In this document: one piece after another, positions 36,150 to 48,289 of the stretch
How positions within the stretch are numbered: position 1 is the stretch's first letter
Layout of the letters: each line of letters starts with the position of its first letter
From: Diphasiastrum complanatum
Lineage: Eukaryota > Streptophyta > Lycopodiopsida > Lycopodiales > Lycopodiaceae
Length of the DNA: 64,000 bases
Direction: 5' to 3'
Assembly (NCBI GenBank): GCA_029204225.1
Contig: CM055110.1
Coordinates: forward strand, 19,207,109 to 19,271,108
Program-made: the position numbers and the translations under genes
Notes under the pieces: generated by a model
Seen by the model: only the letters and a program-made list of their open reading frames with translations
Told to the model about the DNA's origin: nothing
The model's database searches: none

Positions 36150-39100
36150 TTTACCTCCCTCATAGTCCCTGTCAATTGGTAAGCCAAGATAACATCTGGC
36201 TTCTCCAGATTTCATGAGTGTCTCCTTGTAAAAGGGACCTATGTTCAAGAATCAATGAAGCAAGGGCAAATATATCATTGAATTATGACAAGAAAGTGAG
36301 CCTCTTGAGCACCATCGCTGGATGTGAATGACAACATTTAGATCTCGCCACATTTTCCCCTAACAAGCATAGATGGTTGACAGCCATTAGTTTGAACACA
36401 TGGTTGACATCCAAGACGAAAGACATCGTGTCTTTAAGTACTATAATTAGCTACCTACCGAACCAGGACATACTCCAAAATACTCTCACATTGCCTAGAT
36501 CCATTGCCTTTTGGAGTTCAATTTCGGCATTAATCTTCTTTGTTTCTCCCATTCATTGTTACAATTGATGTAGGTCTCGCCTTGCGCTTTCATGTAAGTA
36601 CCTCCGAATAAGGGAAAGTCCCTAAGATCCTGCTTACAAGATAACACACAATGGAAAACACACTATGGAGCAACCACCCAACCAAGTAGAAACAACCAAT
36701 CAACTCTAGAAGCTTCACTCCCAAGCCAAGGAATAAGAAGCATGAATGTAGAGTGAAACCGTGGCAATGAATCAATCCAATAGGATTTTAGTAAATCTTG
36801 AATCATATCTTGTCAGATTTACTATCAAGATAAAGAATACTATTGCCACTCATTCAATCTGGGCATTTCTTATTGTTTGACGATTTTAATCAAATTTAAC
36901 GAGTATCTAGCACAAACGTTCACTTGACTAATTTCTAGTGATCAACATCGTTTAAAAAAATAACTGATTTCAAATTTTAGCCAATTTGAAATTCAACAAA
37001 AAGAGAAAAATTAAAATTTTAACTTTCAATTTGGGAGTTCAACTCCAGAAGTTCAAAGAATGACAATACCATAAAACCTGTCGGCAATTTCATTGCGGTT
37101 CCTTCTGTCAATTTTAACTTATCTATTACTGGGAAATAATTTAGACTTAGTGAAAATACTGTGACCAATTCTGACTGATAAACTCAGTTTAATCAATTCA
37201 CTATTCTAAACTGATTCCATAGATAAAGAAAAAATGATTGAAATTTTGATTTTTTTCGGCAAACTCAAATTTTGCTTTATTTTACGTAATTCAAAAATTT
37301 TGACGAAAATACTATTAGTATAAAAGGCAATCGAAATCGAAAAATCGAAACACTGTCCGATTCCTATTGTTTCTAACCCAATGTCAAAACTGGCATGCAA
37401 AGCACACTACATCAGTCACAAACATCATTACGGATTTTTTACGTAAACTTTAGTTTTACGGAATTTGTCAGCCATTAACATTGATTTGTGACCCAACTGT
37501 CAGAGCACATGCGTATGACCTCTCAAATCAATTGTAAATCCTTCATGCATGTCAGAATCACTTTGAGAATCAGCATGCAACTAATTCATGCAAACACAGT
37601 ACTACAAATTAGAGAAATGACTGGCATGCAATCAGAACAATTTCAAATTCTGCCAATTTTACTCACAAAACTGCAAAACCTCAGATGATCATAACTTTGG
37701 CTACAGGACACCAAATCGGGTGCTGTAAAGCTCAGTACAGAGGGAGAACAAGTGAACAAGGTGCTTGCCACATTAGCCTACCACCTAGGCTTCACATGTG
37801 AGAGATCTGAGTGCCAAAAAATCAGTAGTAGGGCGCACTTCCACAAGAAGGAATCATGCAAAAACGTGCAAACACCCATTCTAGCCCAAAATTGATGTTA
37901 CCAACAGTCTTAAACAACCAATTAGACTTCCATTAAGCATTCATACTGATCCTAAGATGCAGTATAGGCTGAGAACAAAGATTTCTTGATTTGTAGAAGT
38001 CAAAATAGCTTCAAACTTGATGGAGATGGTGCATAAGCCACCGACCATCAATTCACATGTCTGATAGCTTGCTGAGAAGGTAAAAAGGAATGCTAATCAT
38101 GCTGTAATTAATTCGAGCATGATATCCTTATGGGTTTGGAGAGATCCATCCCCCAAAAATCACCAAAAATGGTCATTTTTTGAACTTTTTTGACTTCCTA
38201 CAAGTTCAATTGCTGGAATTCTTGGTTCTAACTTCAGGGAAAGCTTCAAAAGACTTTGGTCCACCTCTTTACAAGCTCTACATGGTGTTTTACAGCCACC
38301 TACTATCCAACTTTATGAAAAAACAAGCAAAAATGGTGATTTTTGACTATTTTCCGGTTTTTTCATCACAATAAAGTGGAAATTCATGACATACAACTCT
38401 CTATCTAACACATGCAAACCAATTTACATAATTACAACCATCTAGTTGATCTGATCTTGCTGGATTCTGGTTCTTACTATCTATTTTGTGCCAAAAAGCA
38501 TGAAAAACCAAGCAATTCTGACCAAAACATAGCCTAGAATAATAAATCATTGGAGAGAACCGGCATGCATCATTAATTTCATCATTAATGAGCCCTAAAA
38601 CGAAAGTACACTTGCTGGAAAATTCAGATCTACCAAAGATTTGATCTACGCATGAAAAAGCTCCAAAAAAGCATCACAAATTGGCCTTCAAGGACAATTC
38701 TCCATAAAATCACAAAGAATCCCAAGAGTAATGGATCTTAGCAACATGAAAATTGAGAATAGAGTCCTAAGCATGGACCCACTATTCATAGAATTGCTAT
38801 TGATAACTCTACGCATGCATACATTGTCTCATACCTTGTCTAAACTCCATTTAGTGTGTTCTAGGCCTCACAAGGATATTAGTTACTTTCGAGTCACATC
38901 CAATATGACGTGGCATAACTAACAGCTTGATTTATTGGAGTACCGTGTATCCAAGACTAGGAGTACACTGAATCCTACTTATTGGCCATGGACACAACAC
39001 TCTGATTTGGTTTCTGCTCTAGTATGTTCTTGTAAGTTTCTGTGAGTTTTATGTTTGAGAACATTATTATTGTTGTTTGTCATTGTATTATCTGATAGTT

Positions 39101-39597
39101 CTTGCCTTGCGCTCGGTGTAAGTTTTTCTAACTTTTTCTCTAGTATGTCTCTTCAAGTTTTTTCAAATTTTTGTATATGAGAATATTATTTACTGTTCTT
39201 TTTATCTGGTGCCAAAGATTCATTAATTCGTCTTTCAATTTGACGGTCATTCATCTAGATATTTTTTTGACGATCCGAGACGTCCTTGATCATATTGTCT
39301 CCTTATGTACGGATTGGAGAATTTTCTAATCATGAGATATGTATGGGTTTGGTCCGTATACCTTTGGACATTCATTCTATTTATCAAGTTGTTGTAATTC
39401 ATTGTGTTTTATGTTGCGAATATTTTCATCTATTGGCCAAATATGCACTAGCTTGTTCATTCAAATATTTGAATCCGTCCTTTGCATGTCTTGATCGCTT
39501 AGAGGCGTTCATTTGTTCTCTTTGATGTACTTACTAGTATAGAGAATGGATTTGAACTCCAAACGTTAAGAATTGGAAAAGAACTCCTCAACACTCA
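36150..39597. other. no gene recognised
   Basis: Strongly AT-rich DNA with only short frames. From 36,595 an LTR-like start (TGTAAGTACCTCC, then CACTATGGAGCAACCACCCAACCAA) resembles the LTR at 32,829, so part of this may be another eroded copy of that family. No domains were seen from 37,000 to 39,590. Confidence 0.4.
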
Positions 39598-42110
39598 TAT
39601 AAAGCCCCTACCAAGAAGGGTGCACTAGCCAAGCAGGCCACAATAAAGCAAGACAAGAGTATCGGATGTTGGACAAACCAACCCAACCAAACCTAGATTT
39701 TACGGATCTAGCCCCGAAGCTAAGGATCAATCTCCCACCAAGGGATAGAGGAGTCATACTAGCAGCATACAGCTACTAGCACCACAATCAAACATACACT
39801 AGTGAGAGCCCAATGGGTATAGTTATACCCTCCAAGGCCCATGCACCACTAGTAGTGCACAGTGATACCTCATTGGACACCTATGCAATCTACCTGGGCA
39901 ACATCATTCAGTTCTCCTATGACTCACTGATAGACCCATAAATCCACCATCATGAGTTTAGGTCTCCAACTATTAATTTTGACATGAGGGCCCCAAACCC
40001 CTCATAATCATAATTAACTTATGGGTTGTAGGATTATTGATCTCTAGCGAGACATGCTATCCGAGACCAATCGTGGGCATGACATTCTTCTCCCCTTATT
40101 CAAGTTATGACCCCAGAACTTTAAGCTAGGGAAGTTTTTCCTTAAGCCCTCTTCATGTTCCCAAGAATCATTATCGTTTGTGCAACTCTTCCATCGAACC
40201 AGATACTCGGTAACTATATGATTCCTCAATCGTTTAGTTCTTACATCCAAGGTCTTTTGGCTTCAAGTTGGGACATACTTGATGATTCATCCAATAGGTC
40301 CAATTGGTCTCCAGAACCAAGATGCTCCCCTTCATATAGACTTTTCTTGAGTCGGCTTATGTGAAAATCGGATGCACTTGAGTTCCGTCCGGGAGGTCCA
40401 ACTAGTAAGCTAAGGATCCGATCTTTTTCAAGCTTTGATACGGTCCTCTATACCTAGGGGACAATTTGTAATGCTTGCCGATACGCATTACACTAAATTC
40501 CTTCGGAATTCTCAAATACACCCAATCCCCCGTTTGAAAGTCCCAAGGCGATCTTTTCAGATTAGCTTAACTTATTAATGACAAGAGTATAACTTCCCAA
40601 TTGCTTTTTATAAACGATGAAGCCCCAATATGAGTGTCAATTTGCTTTCAGAAAAGGTAAAAAATTGATCTCGATTCTCCACTTAACGGCCCCCAGCGCG
40701 AGCACATCGGGCCCCTGCTATTAACGAGCACGTCGGCCTCTGCTAACCGAGAGAGAGCGAGAGAGAGATACAAACAGTGTCAAGCAGAGCGCAAGCCATA
40801 GGAATGGGACCTATTGGACGGGCAGGAACGCGGCAGCATCATCCAAGAATGCAGCCCATAATTGCGCATGGGGGAGCCGTTTCAACACCAGCAGTGTAAT
40901 GGCAAACCATGCTTTTTAAATGCATTTACTGGTCACCTACAGTTTCCTGCAGTTAAATACTTGTTTCAGACTTCTCTGTAGATGCAAAAAACAAAGCTTG
41001 AATACTCACTTAAAGAATCTCTTGAATTCTATGCTGAAACTATTAACAATTTTACTAAAAATAACCTGTTGCAGCCTTATAAGGATAAAAGCCCTTCTCC
41101 CAAAAGAGCAAGGTTTCATCTTCTAAAAAATACTCTGCCCCCGCACAAAACCACTGATTGAAACTGGAATCCAGTTATTGATTGCACCAAAACAAGGGAG
41201 AAAACACATTCAACTGCTTTGTTACCAAGTACTCAAGAGATTCGGCTTTTTGAAGGCACGAAATCCCAGTTGGCACAAAGCTGAAAATTTGCCTATCGTT
41301 GAAAAGAGAAAGAGCAAAAAGTACTTGTAAAAATCTTAACGTTACAAGTAAAAAAAAATCCCTTCAAAAATCACCATCCAAGAGCGTACTTTATCAAATC
41401 GATTGTTACTTTTGGTAGTTCAACTACCATACAATCGATATCCTCTTGAAAACCCGTGATTTTAGAAGAGAGACTTGAATCACCCACCAAGATGTGCACA
41501 ATAAATTTGGCTCCCACAAAGTCCAAGAATTTGGATCCCTAACACGAAGATCCATCTTAAAGTTCTTGGTGCCCTCTCAAGTATGTTCACAACAGCAAAC
41601 CACTTAGCTTTGGCACTGATACCAATATAAAGCCCCTACCAAGGATGCACTAGTCAAGCAAGCCGCAACAAAGCAAGACAAGGGTATCGGATTTTGGACA
41701 AACCAACCCAACTAAACCTAGATCTTACGAATCTAGCCCCCAAGCTATGGATCAATCACCAACCAAGGGATAGAGGAGTCATACCAGCAACATACAACTA
41801 CTAGCACCACAATCAAGCATACACTAGTGAGTGCCCAATGGGTATACTTATACCCTCCAAAACCCATGCACCACTAGTAGTGCACTGTGACACCTCACTG
41901 GACACCTATGCAGCCTACGTCATCCAGTTCCCCTGTGACTCAACAATAGACCCATAAAATTCACCATCATGAGTTTAGGCCTCCAACCATTGATTATGAC
42001 CATATGCACATGAGGGCCCTAAACCCCTCATAATCATAATTAACTTACAGGTTGTAGGCTTATTGATCTCTAGCGGGACACGCTATCTGACATCAATCGT
42101 GGGCATCACA
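39598..42110 (-). mobile_element. deleted chromovirus (Ty3/gypsy) with two LTRs
   Basis: Direct repeats at 39,598-40,084 and 41,626-42,110 are LTRs, roughly 88-90% identical by eye. Both begin TATAAAGCCCCTACC (TA where TG is usual) and end GGGCAT(G/C)ACA. On the - strand a primer site TGGTATCAGTGCC (41,612-41,624) lies inside the right LTR, and a polypurine tract (AAGGGGAGAAGAA) lies inside the left LTR at 40,085-40,097. The 1.5-kb interior keeps only the integrase C-terminal domain (40,565-40,370: D-W-V-Y-L-R-I-P, K-L-S-P-R-Y-R-G-P-Y) and a chromodomain (about 40,250-40,110: L-D-V-R-T-K-R, EYLVRWKS, DSWEHEEGL). Gag, protease, RT and RNase H are absent. The rest of the interior is non-coding. 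Confidence 0.85.
40110..40565 (-). pseudogene. integrase C-terminus plus chromodomain
   Basis: Within the deleted element, two linked modules survive. One is the integrase GPF/Y-type module (SPRYRGPYQSLKKIG, then L-D-L-P-D-G) with one TAG stop after LAY. The other is a chromodomain (EYLVRWKS...DSWEHEE), the tether that guides chromoviruses to modified histones. The chromodomain aromatic positions are Y, W and W. The two modules are separated by frameshifted sequence. Confidence 0.75.
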
Positions 42111-42250
42111 GGTCACCACATCACTACTTATTGGAGGACACTTCGAAGTTCTGAATCATAACATATGTTTTGTGATGGATGTTTTGTCACTACATCTTTG
42201 GACAATCGGCCTTTTTTTCTAGTCGTTGTGGCTCATTATGTTGCTTGGTT

Positions 42251-42817
42251 TGTTAGAAAACAGGGGAGAGAGGCACGTGCAGGATATGTGCAAAGTAAGG
42301 AATAGCAACGAAAGCAAATAGGATCATTCACAGGAAACAGGACTCAGAATACTGATCCTAACATTCTTGCATTATCAGATTCAAAAAGGATATTACAATC
42401 TTAGCAAAACAACTCTTCTTTTTGAGAAGATTTCTCTCTAACGCTTACTACTTTCTATCCTCACTTCACCTCTGGCACTCTCTCTCCTGCTCACTCTAAT
42501 ACTAGCATCGTATCCATATTGTTTTATAGATGGGAACTTACACAAGAAAGGATTTAAAGAATAGTCTAATTCCTAATGCTAATCTTAAGCATTGCTGCAG
42601 TTGCATATGTCACCATCAGCTAACTGCATGTTCATTCTCCATGTTTTTGGAACGTCAGGATTCGTAAGAGAAATGCTCTTTTACGATGGTTATGTCTCGT
42701 AGACATGTTCCTTGCAGTGAGTGATGATGGTTTTCAGTGTAGGGCCCCGTAAGAGCAAAGAAAGGGGCCGTAAGAGAATTTCTTATGTGTCTTTCTTTTC
42801 TGTCACCTACCTCAACA
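42251..42817 (-). repeat. 3' LTR of copia F
   Basis: TGTTAGAAAACAGG at 42,251 to CACCTACCTCAACA at 42,817 on the + strand, with TG...CA ends. It lies directly downstream (- strand) of the copia F coding end. Confidence 0.65.
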
Positions 42818-42829
42818 CTCTTGAATCGA

Positions 42830-43170
42830 GGAAACCTTTATGATATGCCCATGGCAATCTTATGCTTTTGGAATAGAGTTTTATTTAGCGACTTTGTCAA
42901 GATATCCATGATTGTGTCAAAGGACTTGATGTATTGGATCAATAACTCTTTCTTCTGGATTAGTTCTCTAACATGATGGTATTTCAATGGGATATGCTTT
43001 GTCTTTGAATGAAATACTGGATCTTTAGTGAGATAGATTGCACTTTGACTGTCCATTTTCATTACCATTGGCTGAATTTGTATTACGCCTATCTCTTCCA
43101 GTAGCATCCGAAGCCAGGCTACATCATTGGCATTCTTAGAGGCAGAAAAAGCCACCTCTTGGATCAACAA
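42830..43170 (-). mobile_element. Ty1/copia element F, RNase H end
   Basis: The - strand encodes the end of copia RNase H: A-W-L-R-M-L-L-E-E, KMDSQSAIYLTKDPVFHS, TKHIPLKYHHVRE and DILTKSLNKTLFQKHK. It is cut at about 43,170, shortly before the CT microsatellite. The upstream domains are absent. Confidence 0.85.
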
Positions 43171-43240
43171 ACTACTTCAACAACCTCTCGCCCCTGTTAC
43201 TTCATGCAAAAGACTTGGAAAGCACACGTGGCAGCCCCGC

Positions 43241-43242
43241 AC

Positions 43243-43279
<37 letters not shown>
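43241..43279. repeat. (CT)n microsatellite, left half
   Basis: CT run that continues as the CT run at 45,547 on the other side of an LTR element. The two halves were one microsatellite before the insertion. Confidence 0.9.
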
Positions 43280-43282
<3 letters not shown>

Positions 43283-45544
43283 AGGAAATCAAAGTGCCAA
43301 GATCCTTCTAACATTCAATCTCCATATACAAGAAGAAGAAGAAGAAGAAGAGGAGGGAGAGGGTTAGGCGCCCTCAAGGAGAGAGAAAGTAGTAGCAATG
43401 CTTGAAAGGGAATGAATTACAAATGAACAAAGAGTACATATAAATAGGCCTTCCAAGGGCCTAGACTCTTCCAAACTCTAAGTTCTAGAACCTTCCAAGA
43501 CCACTACTTATAGGGCACCCCCAAAAGTCAAGATAGGGTCCCTTAACATAATTAGACTTTACACTGGACCAAAGTGGGGTCCAACTTAACTAAAATTGAC
43601 TTAACATGGTCTAAATAATAAACCTAACCCGTGGTTACACAAGTCTCAACCTTTTGGGTCAAAGTAACCTATGGGAAACTAACATTATCATTTATTACTT
43701 CTAACACCCTCCTTAAATGATAATGTAAAAAACATAACATGACATGAAGTATGAAAAATTGCAACAAAAATCAAAGTGTTGCATGCTGCCCAAAACTCCA
43801 TGTAGCCGAAAAAGAAAAGATGTAGCTTGTTGTCCAAGCTTAAACAAGCTTAATGCCGCCAAAAAGAACTTCAGCTTGAAGTAGTCGAAGTAGCCGAAAT
43901 CTCAGCCCCAATCATGCCCAATGTAGAAGAGATGTAGAATACGAAGTGCGGCAGCATCAAGTCAAAGAGTGAAGACAAGCATGCTCCATCCAAAGTAGGT
44001 AACCAAAAAACCAGCCACAAGCCGAAATATCCTCCCGAATCTTACTATCAATGATCTTCTCACCAACACTAGGTAAGACAACACCGTCATCATAAGAAGT
44101 AAGCATCAAAACATGAAAATCAGCATAAGGTACTGATTTTGGTGAGGCATGTGTGTTTCCTCCAAGGTAAAAAGATGCTTTGCTATCTCGCAAAGACTCG
44201 GACAACCAACAAGAGGCTGTAGCAGGCTGTCCAACAGCCACAAAATCACCAACACTTTGGTGTCCAAAGTGTTCCAAATCTCTTGCCATAAGAACCAGCC
44301 AAGAAGATAAACTTTTTCAAACCCTAAATGTGCCCTAAAAGACACAAAAACCAGCAAGTATCAAATCTGACAAATCAGCACCGGAATGTGTCGAAACCAC
44401 ACATTAGATGGATGTAGGAACTCGCCCTCCTACAAGCCTTGTGTGTTGAGAATTTCAGCCTGAAATTGCATTACAAACTCAAAGACCAGCAAGCAAAGAA
44501 TTAAGTTAGCCTCCAACAAAGCTTTTTCCGAAACCCTTCTTTCTTGCCAAAAAGTGTGAACAATACACACACGGATAGGGCTGTTGCAACGCCCTACAAA
44601 TGGTAATATGCTGTCCAATTTTCAGCCTCGGAATGTGATCGGATCATCACAAAAAAATTAACGCCTTCTGCCACACCTGGAAACAAGCAAAAAGAAGCGG
44701 ATCTTCACTTTGTAAAATCAGCAAGGGTGCTGATTTTTCAGCCAAATCAGAAGAATAGAAATTGCTTGTAGATGGGCGCCCTCCTGCAAAGGAGCAAATC
44801 TGAAAAATAGGGCAGCAACGGACCAACGGAAGTAGGATAAACCTACACGGATGTGGGCGACCTAAAAGAAGCCCCGAAGAAGATAATTAATGGCGCCTTC
44901 CTGCAACCTGAAAAATCAGCAAACCACAACCTGATTTTTGGGCGCCCAAAACGGAAAAGAGTCAAAAAACGGATCTTCACTCCAAAAAATCAGCAAAGGT
45001 GCTGAATTTTTGTGATCCCTAAGTGAAGACAATCTCTTTTGGTAGGGCGCCCTAAATCAAGCATAAAAGATCCATGGCTGTGATACCATGTAGGAAATCA
45101 AAGTGCCAAGATCCTTCTAACATTCAATCTCCATATACAAGAAGAAGAAGAAGAAGAAGAAGAAGAGGAGGAGGGAGAGGGTTAGGCGCCCTCAAGGAGA
45201 GAGAAAGTAGTAGCAATGCTTGAAAGGGAATGAATTACAAATGAACAAAGAGTACATATAAATAGGCCTTCCAAGGGCCTAGACTCTTCCAAACTCTAAG
45301 TTCTAGAACCTTCCAAGACCCACTACTAATTATAGGGCACCCCCAAAAGTCAAGATAGGGTCCCTTAACATAATTAGACTTTACTTGGACCCACGAATTA
45401 CTACTAGACCAAAATTGGGTCCAACTTAACTAAAACTGACTTAACATGGTCTAAATAATAAACCTAACCCATGGTTACACAAGTCTCAACCTTTTGGGTC
45501 AAAGTAACCTATGGGAAACTAACATTATCATTTATTACTTCTAA

Positions 45545-45546
<2 letters not shown>
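43280..45546 (-). mobile_element. non-autonomous LTR retrotransposon, complete
   Basis: Two LTRs bound a 1.38-kb interior: 43,280-43,706 and 45,089-45,546, both TGTAGGAAATC...TTCTAACA. They differ mainly by a (GAA)n length change and an 18-bp-scale indel. On the - strand a primer site TGGTATCACAGCC (45,076-45,088) follows the 5' LTR, and a polypurine tract AAGGAGGG (43,707-43,715) precedes the 3' LTR. The 5-bp target duplication is TCTCT on both sides (43,275-43,279 and 45,547-45,551). The interior has no gag or pol. Its longest frame (43,957-44,289, - strand, 110 residues) matches nothing I know. It must rely on proteins from another element. The leader holds repeated hairpins, listed separately. 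Confidence 0.92.
44714..44737. repeat. perfect hairpin in element leader
   Basis: AAAATCAGCA, loop AGGG, TGCTGATTTT: a 10-bp perfect stem with a 4-nt loop. Related hairpins lie at 44,911-44,939 (9-bp stem), about 44,983-45,010 (with an outer CTTCACT/AGTGAAG stem) and 44,116-44,140 (8-bp stem). Three of the four lie within 400 nt downstream of the primer site, next to GGCGCC palindromes. Confidence 0.8.

Positions 45547-45588
<42 letters not shown>
45547..45588. repeat. (CT)n microsatellite, right half
   Basis: CT run of about 42 bp. Its first five bases are the right copy of the TCTCT target duplication of the LTR element. Confidence 0.93.
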
Positions 45589-45589
<1 letters not shown>

Positions 45590-45734
45590 ATGGCTGTTCA
45601 TCGCTGGTGATCTCTTCCTCCTTCCCCCACCTCCATGGCGCACAAAACCATGCGGAGCCCTTGCTCCCCCACCCCTCCCCGCCCCCCCTCCATCACCCTC
45701 CACCCCGCCCCCTTCCTCCGCTCACCCTTGGAGG

Positions 45735-46388
45735 TCATATCTTCTTACACTTACCTTGGTGTGCTTTCTACAGGCCCTATCTTTGGCATGCGACAGGCAG
45801 CCTCCGCCAAACTTGGGAAGGGTCACACCTCCCTTGTCCAGTTAGAGCGTTTCTGTTTCAGACGGTTTATTCGGGATGCCTTGAGTAAATGTCAACTTTT
45901 TGATACTCTCGTTACTCCCACAACCCTATATGCAGCAGAGGTATGGTGTGCGGGTCTTACATCATCCGATTGGGCCAGTATTTCACGACTGCAGATTCTC
46001 ATGCTATCTCGGGTGATATGGGGTAAGCCATCTGCCCCACATCAGATTATCCTGACAGAGTTCGCAGTCCCACCCATACAGCTATCCGCCATCTTCCAGC
46101 TAATTCTATATATTCAGCGTATTATGACGTTACCCACAGATGAGCAGAGATACATACAGATGGCACTTGCCTCCTCGCGACACCTTTATGATCAGGGACA
46201 TTGACTATCATGGTTCTTTCAGGCCTCCCAAATACTGGATACACTTCGCATTTCTATCACAGACCTTCCATCGGGCACCCATGAGTATATCAGACGCTTT
46301 CTCTATAGAGCATACTTGAGCCGGACATGGCAGGGACAGCTCGGGGCCCCCCAAATTCGACTACTACAGGACACTTTCTGGAGCTAGA
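45735..46388 (+). pseudogene. LINE ORF2 C-terminal remnant
   Basis: From EVISSYTYLGVL the frame matches the region after the RT domain of plant LINE ORF2 (Y-L-G-V/I, then AAEVWCAGL, LQILMLSRVIWG, PHQIILTEFAVPP). A TGA at 46,202-46,204 interrupts it, after which the same frame continues (ISITDLPSGTHEY, FLYRAYLSRTW) to a TAG near 46,388. The RT catalytic core and endonuclease are absent. The Pro-rich start of the frame (45,635-45,730) is C-rich low-complexity DNA, not LINE. Confidence 0.75.
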
Positions 46389-46443
46389 CATAGTGGGATT
46401 TCCAGTTTTGCCACACTATCTCACCTCAGGTCTATCTCATGGG

Positions 46444-46444
<1 letters not shown>

Positions 46445-46533
<89 letters not shown>

Positions 46534-46534
46534 A
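46445..46534. repeat. compound (CT)n-(CA)n microsatellite
   Basis: About 64 bp of CT followed directly by about 26 bp of CA, just after the LINE remnant. Confidence 0.96.
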
Positions 46535-46582
46535 ACAAAGGGCAAAATGCTGGTCTTTCGTCACATTCTCTCTCTAAAACGT

Positions 46583-46990
46583 GGCTTTGATACCAATTGT
46601 CACAAACTTGTCTCTCCAAGCTCGTGAAACTTGGATGTCCAGTGTGTTGAATGAACCTCCCAACTATAAGCACCCCCTCTTGGAGTCCTACTTGCTATTC
46701 TTGTCACTTGGCACATGGCATTCAGCTGTGGGTGATCAATCCACCTGGCATGCATGTCACCTGTGACTTGTGAATATCGAATGCTCGTAGGCAAGCGGTT
46801 ACATTGGGCCACTACTTGTGATGCACCTATCCCAACTTGGACCAAATGTCCACTTCGGTTATCGGCCTTGACCAAAATTTGGCCTTACGCCCCCTAGTAA
46901 CTGGCCTAGGTTATATTAGGGCCAAGGATAGGTTCTGGCAATCTTTGTAGACTTGTGATTTGGGTTTGAATGTCATGCTACAGTGTGGTT
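46583..46990 (-). repeat. primer site and start of another LTR
   Basis: GGCTTTGATACCA at 46,583-46,595 is the complement of a TGGTATCAAAGCC primer site. TGTCACAAACTTG at 46,598 would start the LTR. The other end is not identified, so the limit is approximate. A similar site, GCTCTAATACCA, lies at 47,500-47,511. Confidence 0.4.
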
Positions 46991-46999
46991 TTTTAAGTG

Positions 47000-48240
47000 G
47001 CTAGATGATCATCTAGTTGTACTTGGAGATTTTGAAGTGAGGAAGACACAAGAATGCGTGTTTTTCATGATGAAGGGAAAAGCAATGAAGAAAAAGAATG
47101 TAGAACTTTGTACGGACAGAATCCTTACAATATTGCTTAGGTGTGCAATAAGCGACTACCCCAGAAGAGTTTGTAATTGAGAGTTTTGATAGTGTTAATA
47201 TCGTTTAGGTGTGCGACACGCTATTTAGCTGTTTACAAATGGGCTAGTGTGTGCACGTATCCGATATCAAGAACAAAAAAAAGAGAGATTTTGTACGATA
47301 TGGCTTAGGTGGGCAATAAACCTTTTGGGAGCAAATTGCCTAGGGCGCAGATATATAATACCATGAAACCCTACAAACTAAATCTAAAGAAGCTACCAAA
47401 ATGTCCACAAAATATGGCGTTAGCCAAGAAAAGATTGTGAATGCAACAAAGAAGAAGCTAGGGGGCCACTGACCAAACATTGAAATTGCCCAAGAAAGTG
47501 CTCTAATACCATTTTTATAAACTCAATCACAAATTTTGGTCAAACAAGGCATAAGACAACAAAAAAGCATGCACACAATCAATTTGCAACTAAGAAAACT
47601 TGATGCTACCAATAGCTTAGGCAGATCTACTCCCCTACAAGAAGCTTAAGACTCCAAAGTCATAATCTGAGAAATGGTAGATTCTTATTATATCGATTTG
47701 GCAAATGTTTAGAAGGTTCTCAAAATTATGGGTTTTAGCGTTTTTCACTCAAAATAGTAGGGGTTTAAAAACAATCATGAGGCCCCAACAGATTGTGGGT
47801 ACTTATGTGGTAAAGAATATTGAAGTATGGACTATGTAATGTATGCCCATAACACATCAAGCAAGCTTGCTTATCATCATAAGATTGAACAAGATTGATG
47901 CAATCTACCAATGAGAATCCATGAATTCAAAAATACTAGACAAGATCGACATACATCTATTATGATGAATGATAAAACAAAATGCAAGAGGAGGAAATGT
48001 AGTTTCATGCTAGTGCTGCCTCCTGCTTGCAAAATAGGGGCCGAGGGAGAAGTGTATTATGCATGATGACTCAGAGTGTAGACAAGCCCCCACCCATCCT
48101 CATACCAGGACGCTTTTTGTAGTTGCAACTTTTAAGTTTTTGCCACATGTATTGAGTTTGGTGGCTCACAGATGTTCTTGCGTGACACTATCTTCCCTCC
48201 TCTTTTGTTCCATTTAACTTTTCATCATGATAGATGTCTG
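47000..48240. other. no gene recognised
   Basis: Non-coding DNA with the LTR-type primer site at 47,500-47,511. No coding region that I can support. Confidence 0.4.
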
Positions 48241-48289
48241 TTGATCTTGTCTAATATTTTTGACGAGCAAGTTCAATTTTGAAATTCTT

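Noticed and set aside
45509-45703. Gly/Arg-Glu repeat frame on the - strand
   Set aside because: It reads through the CT microsatellite and C-rich low-complexity DNA. No protein character outside the repeat.
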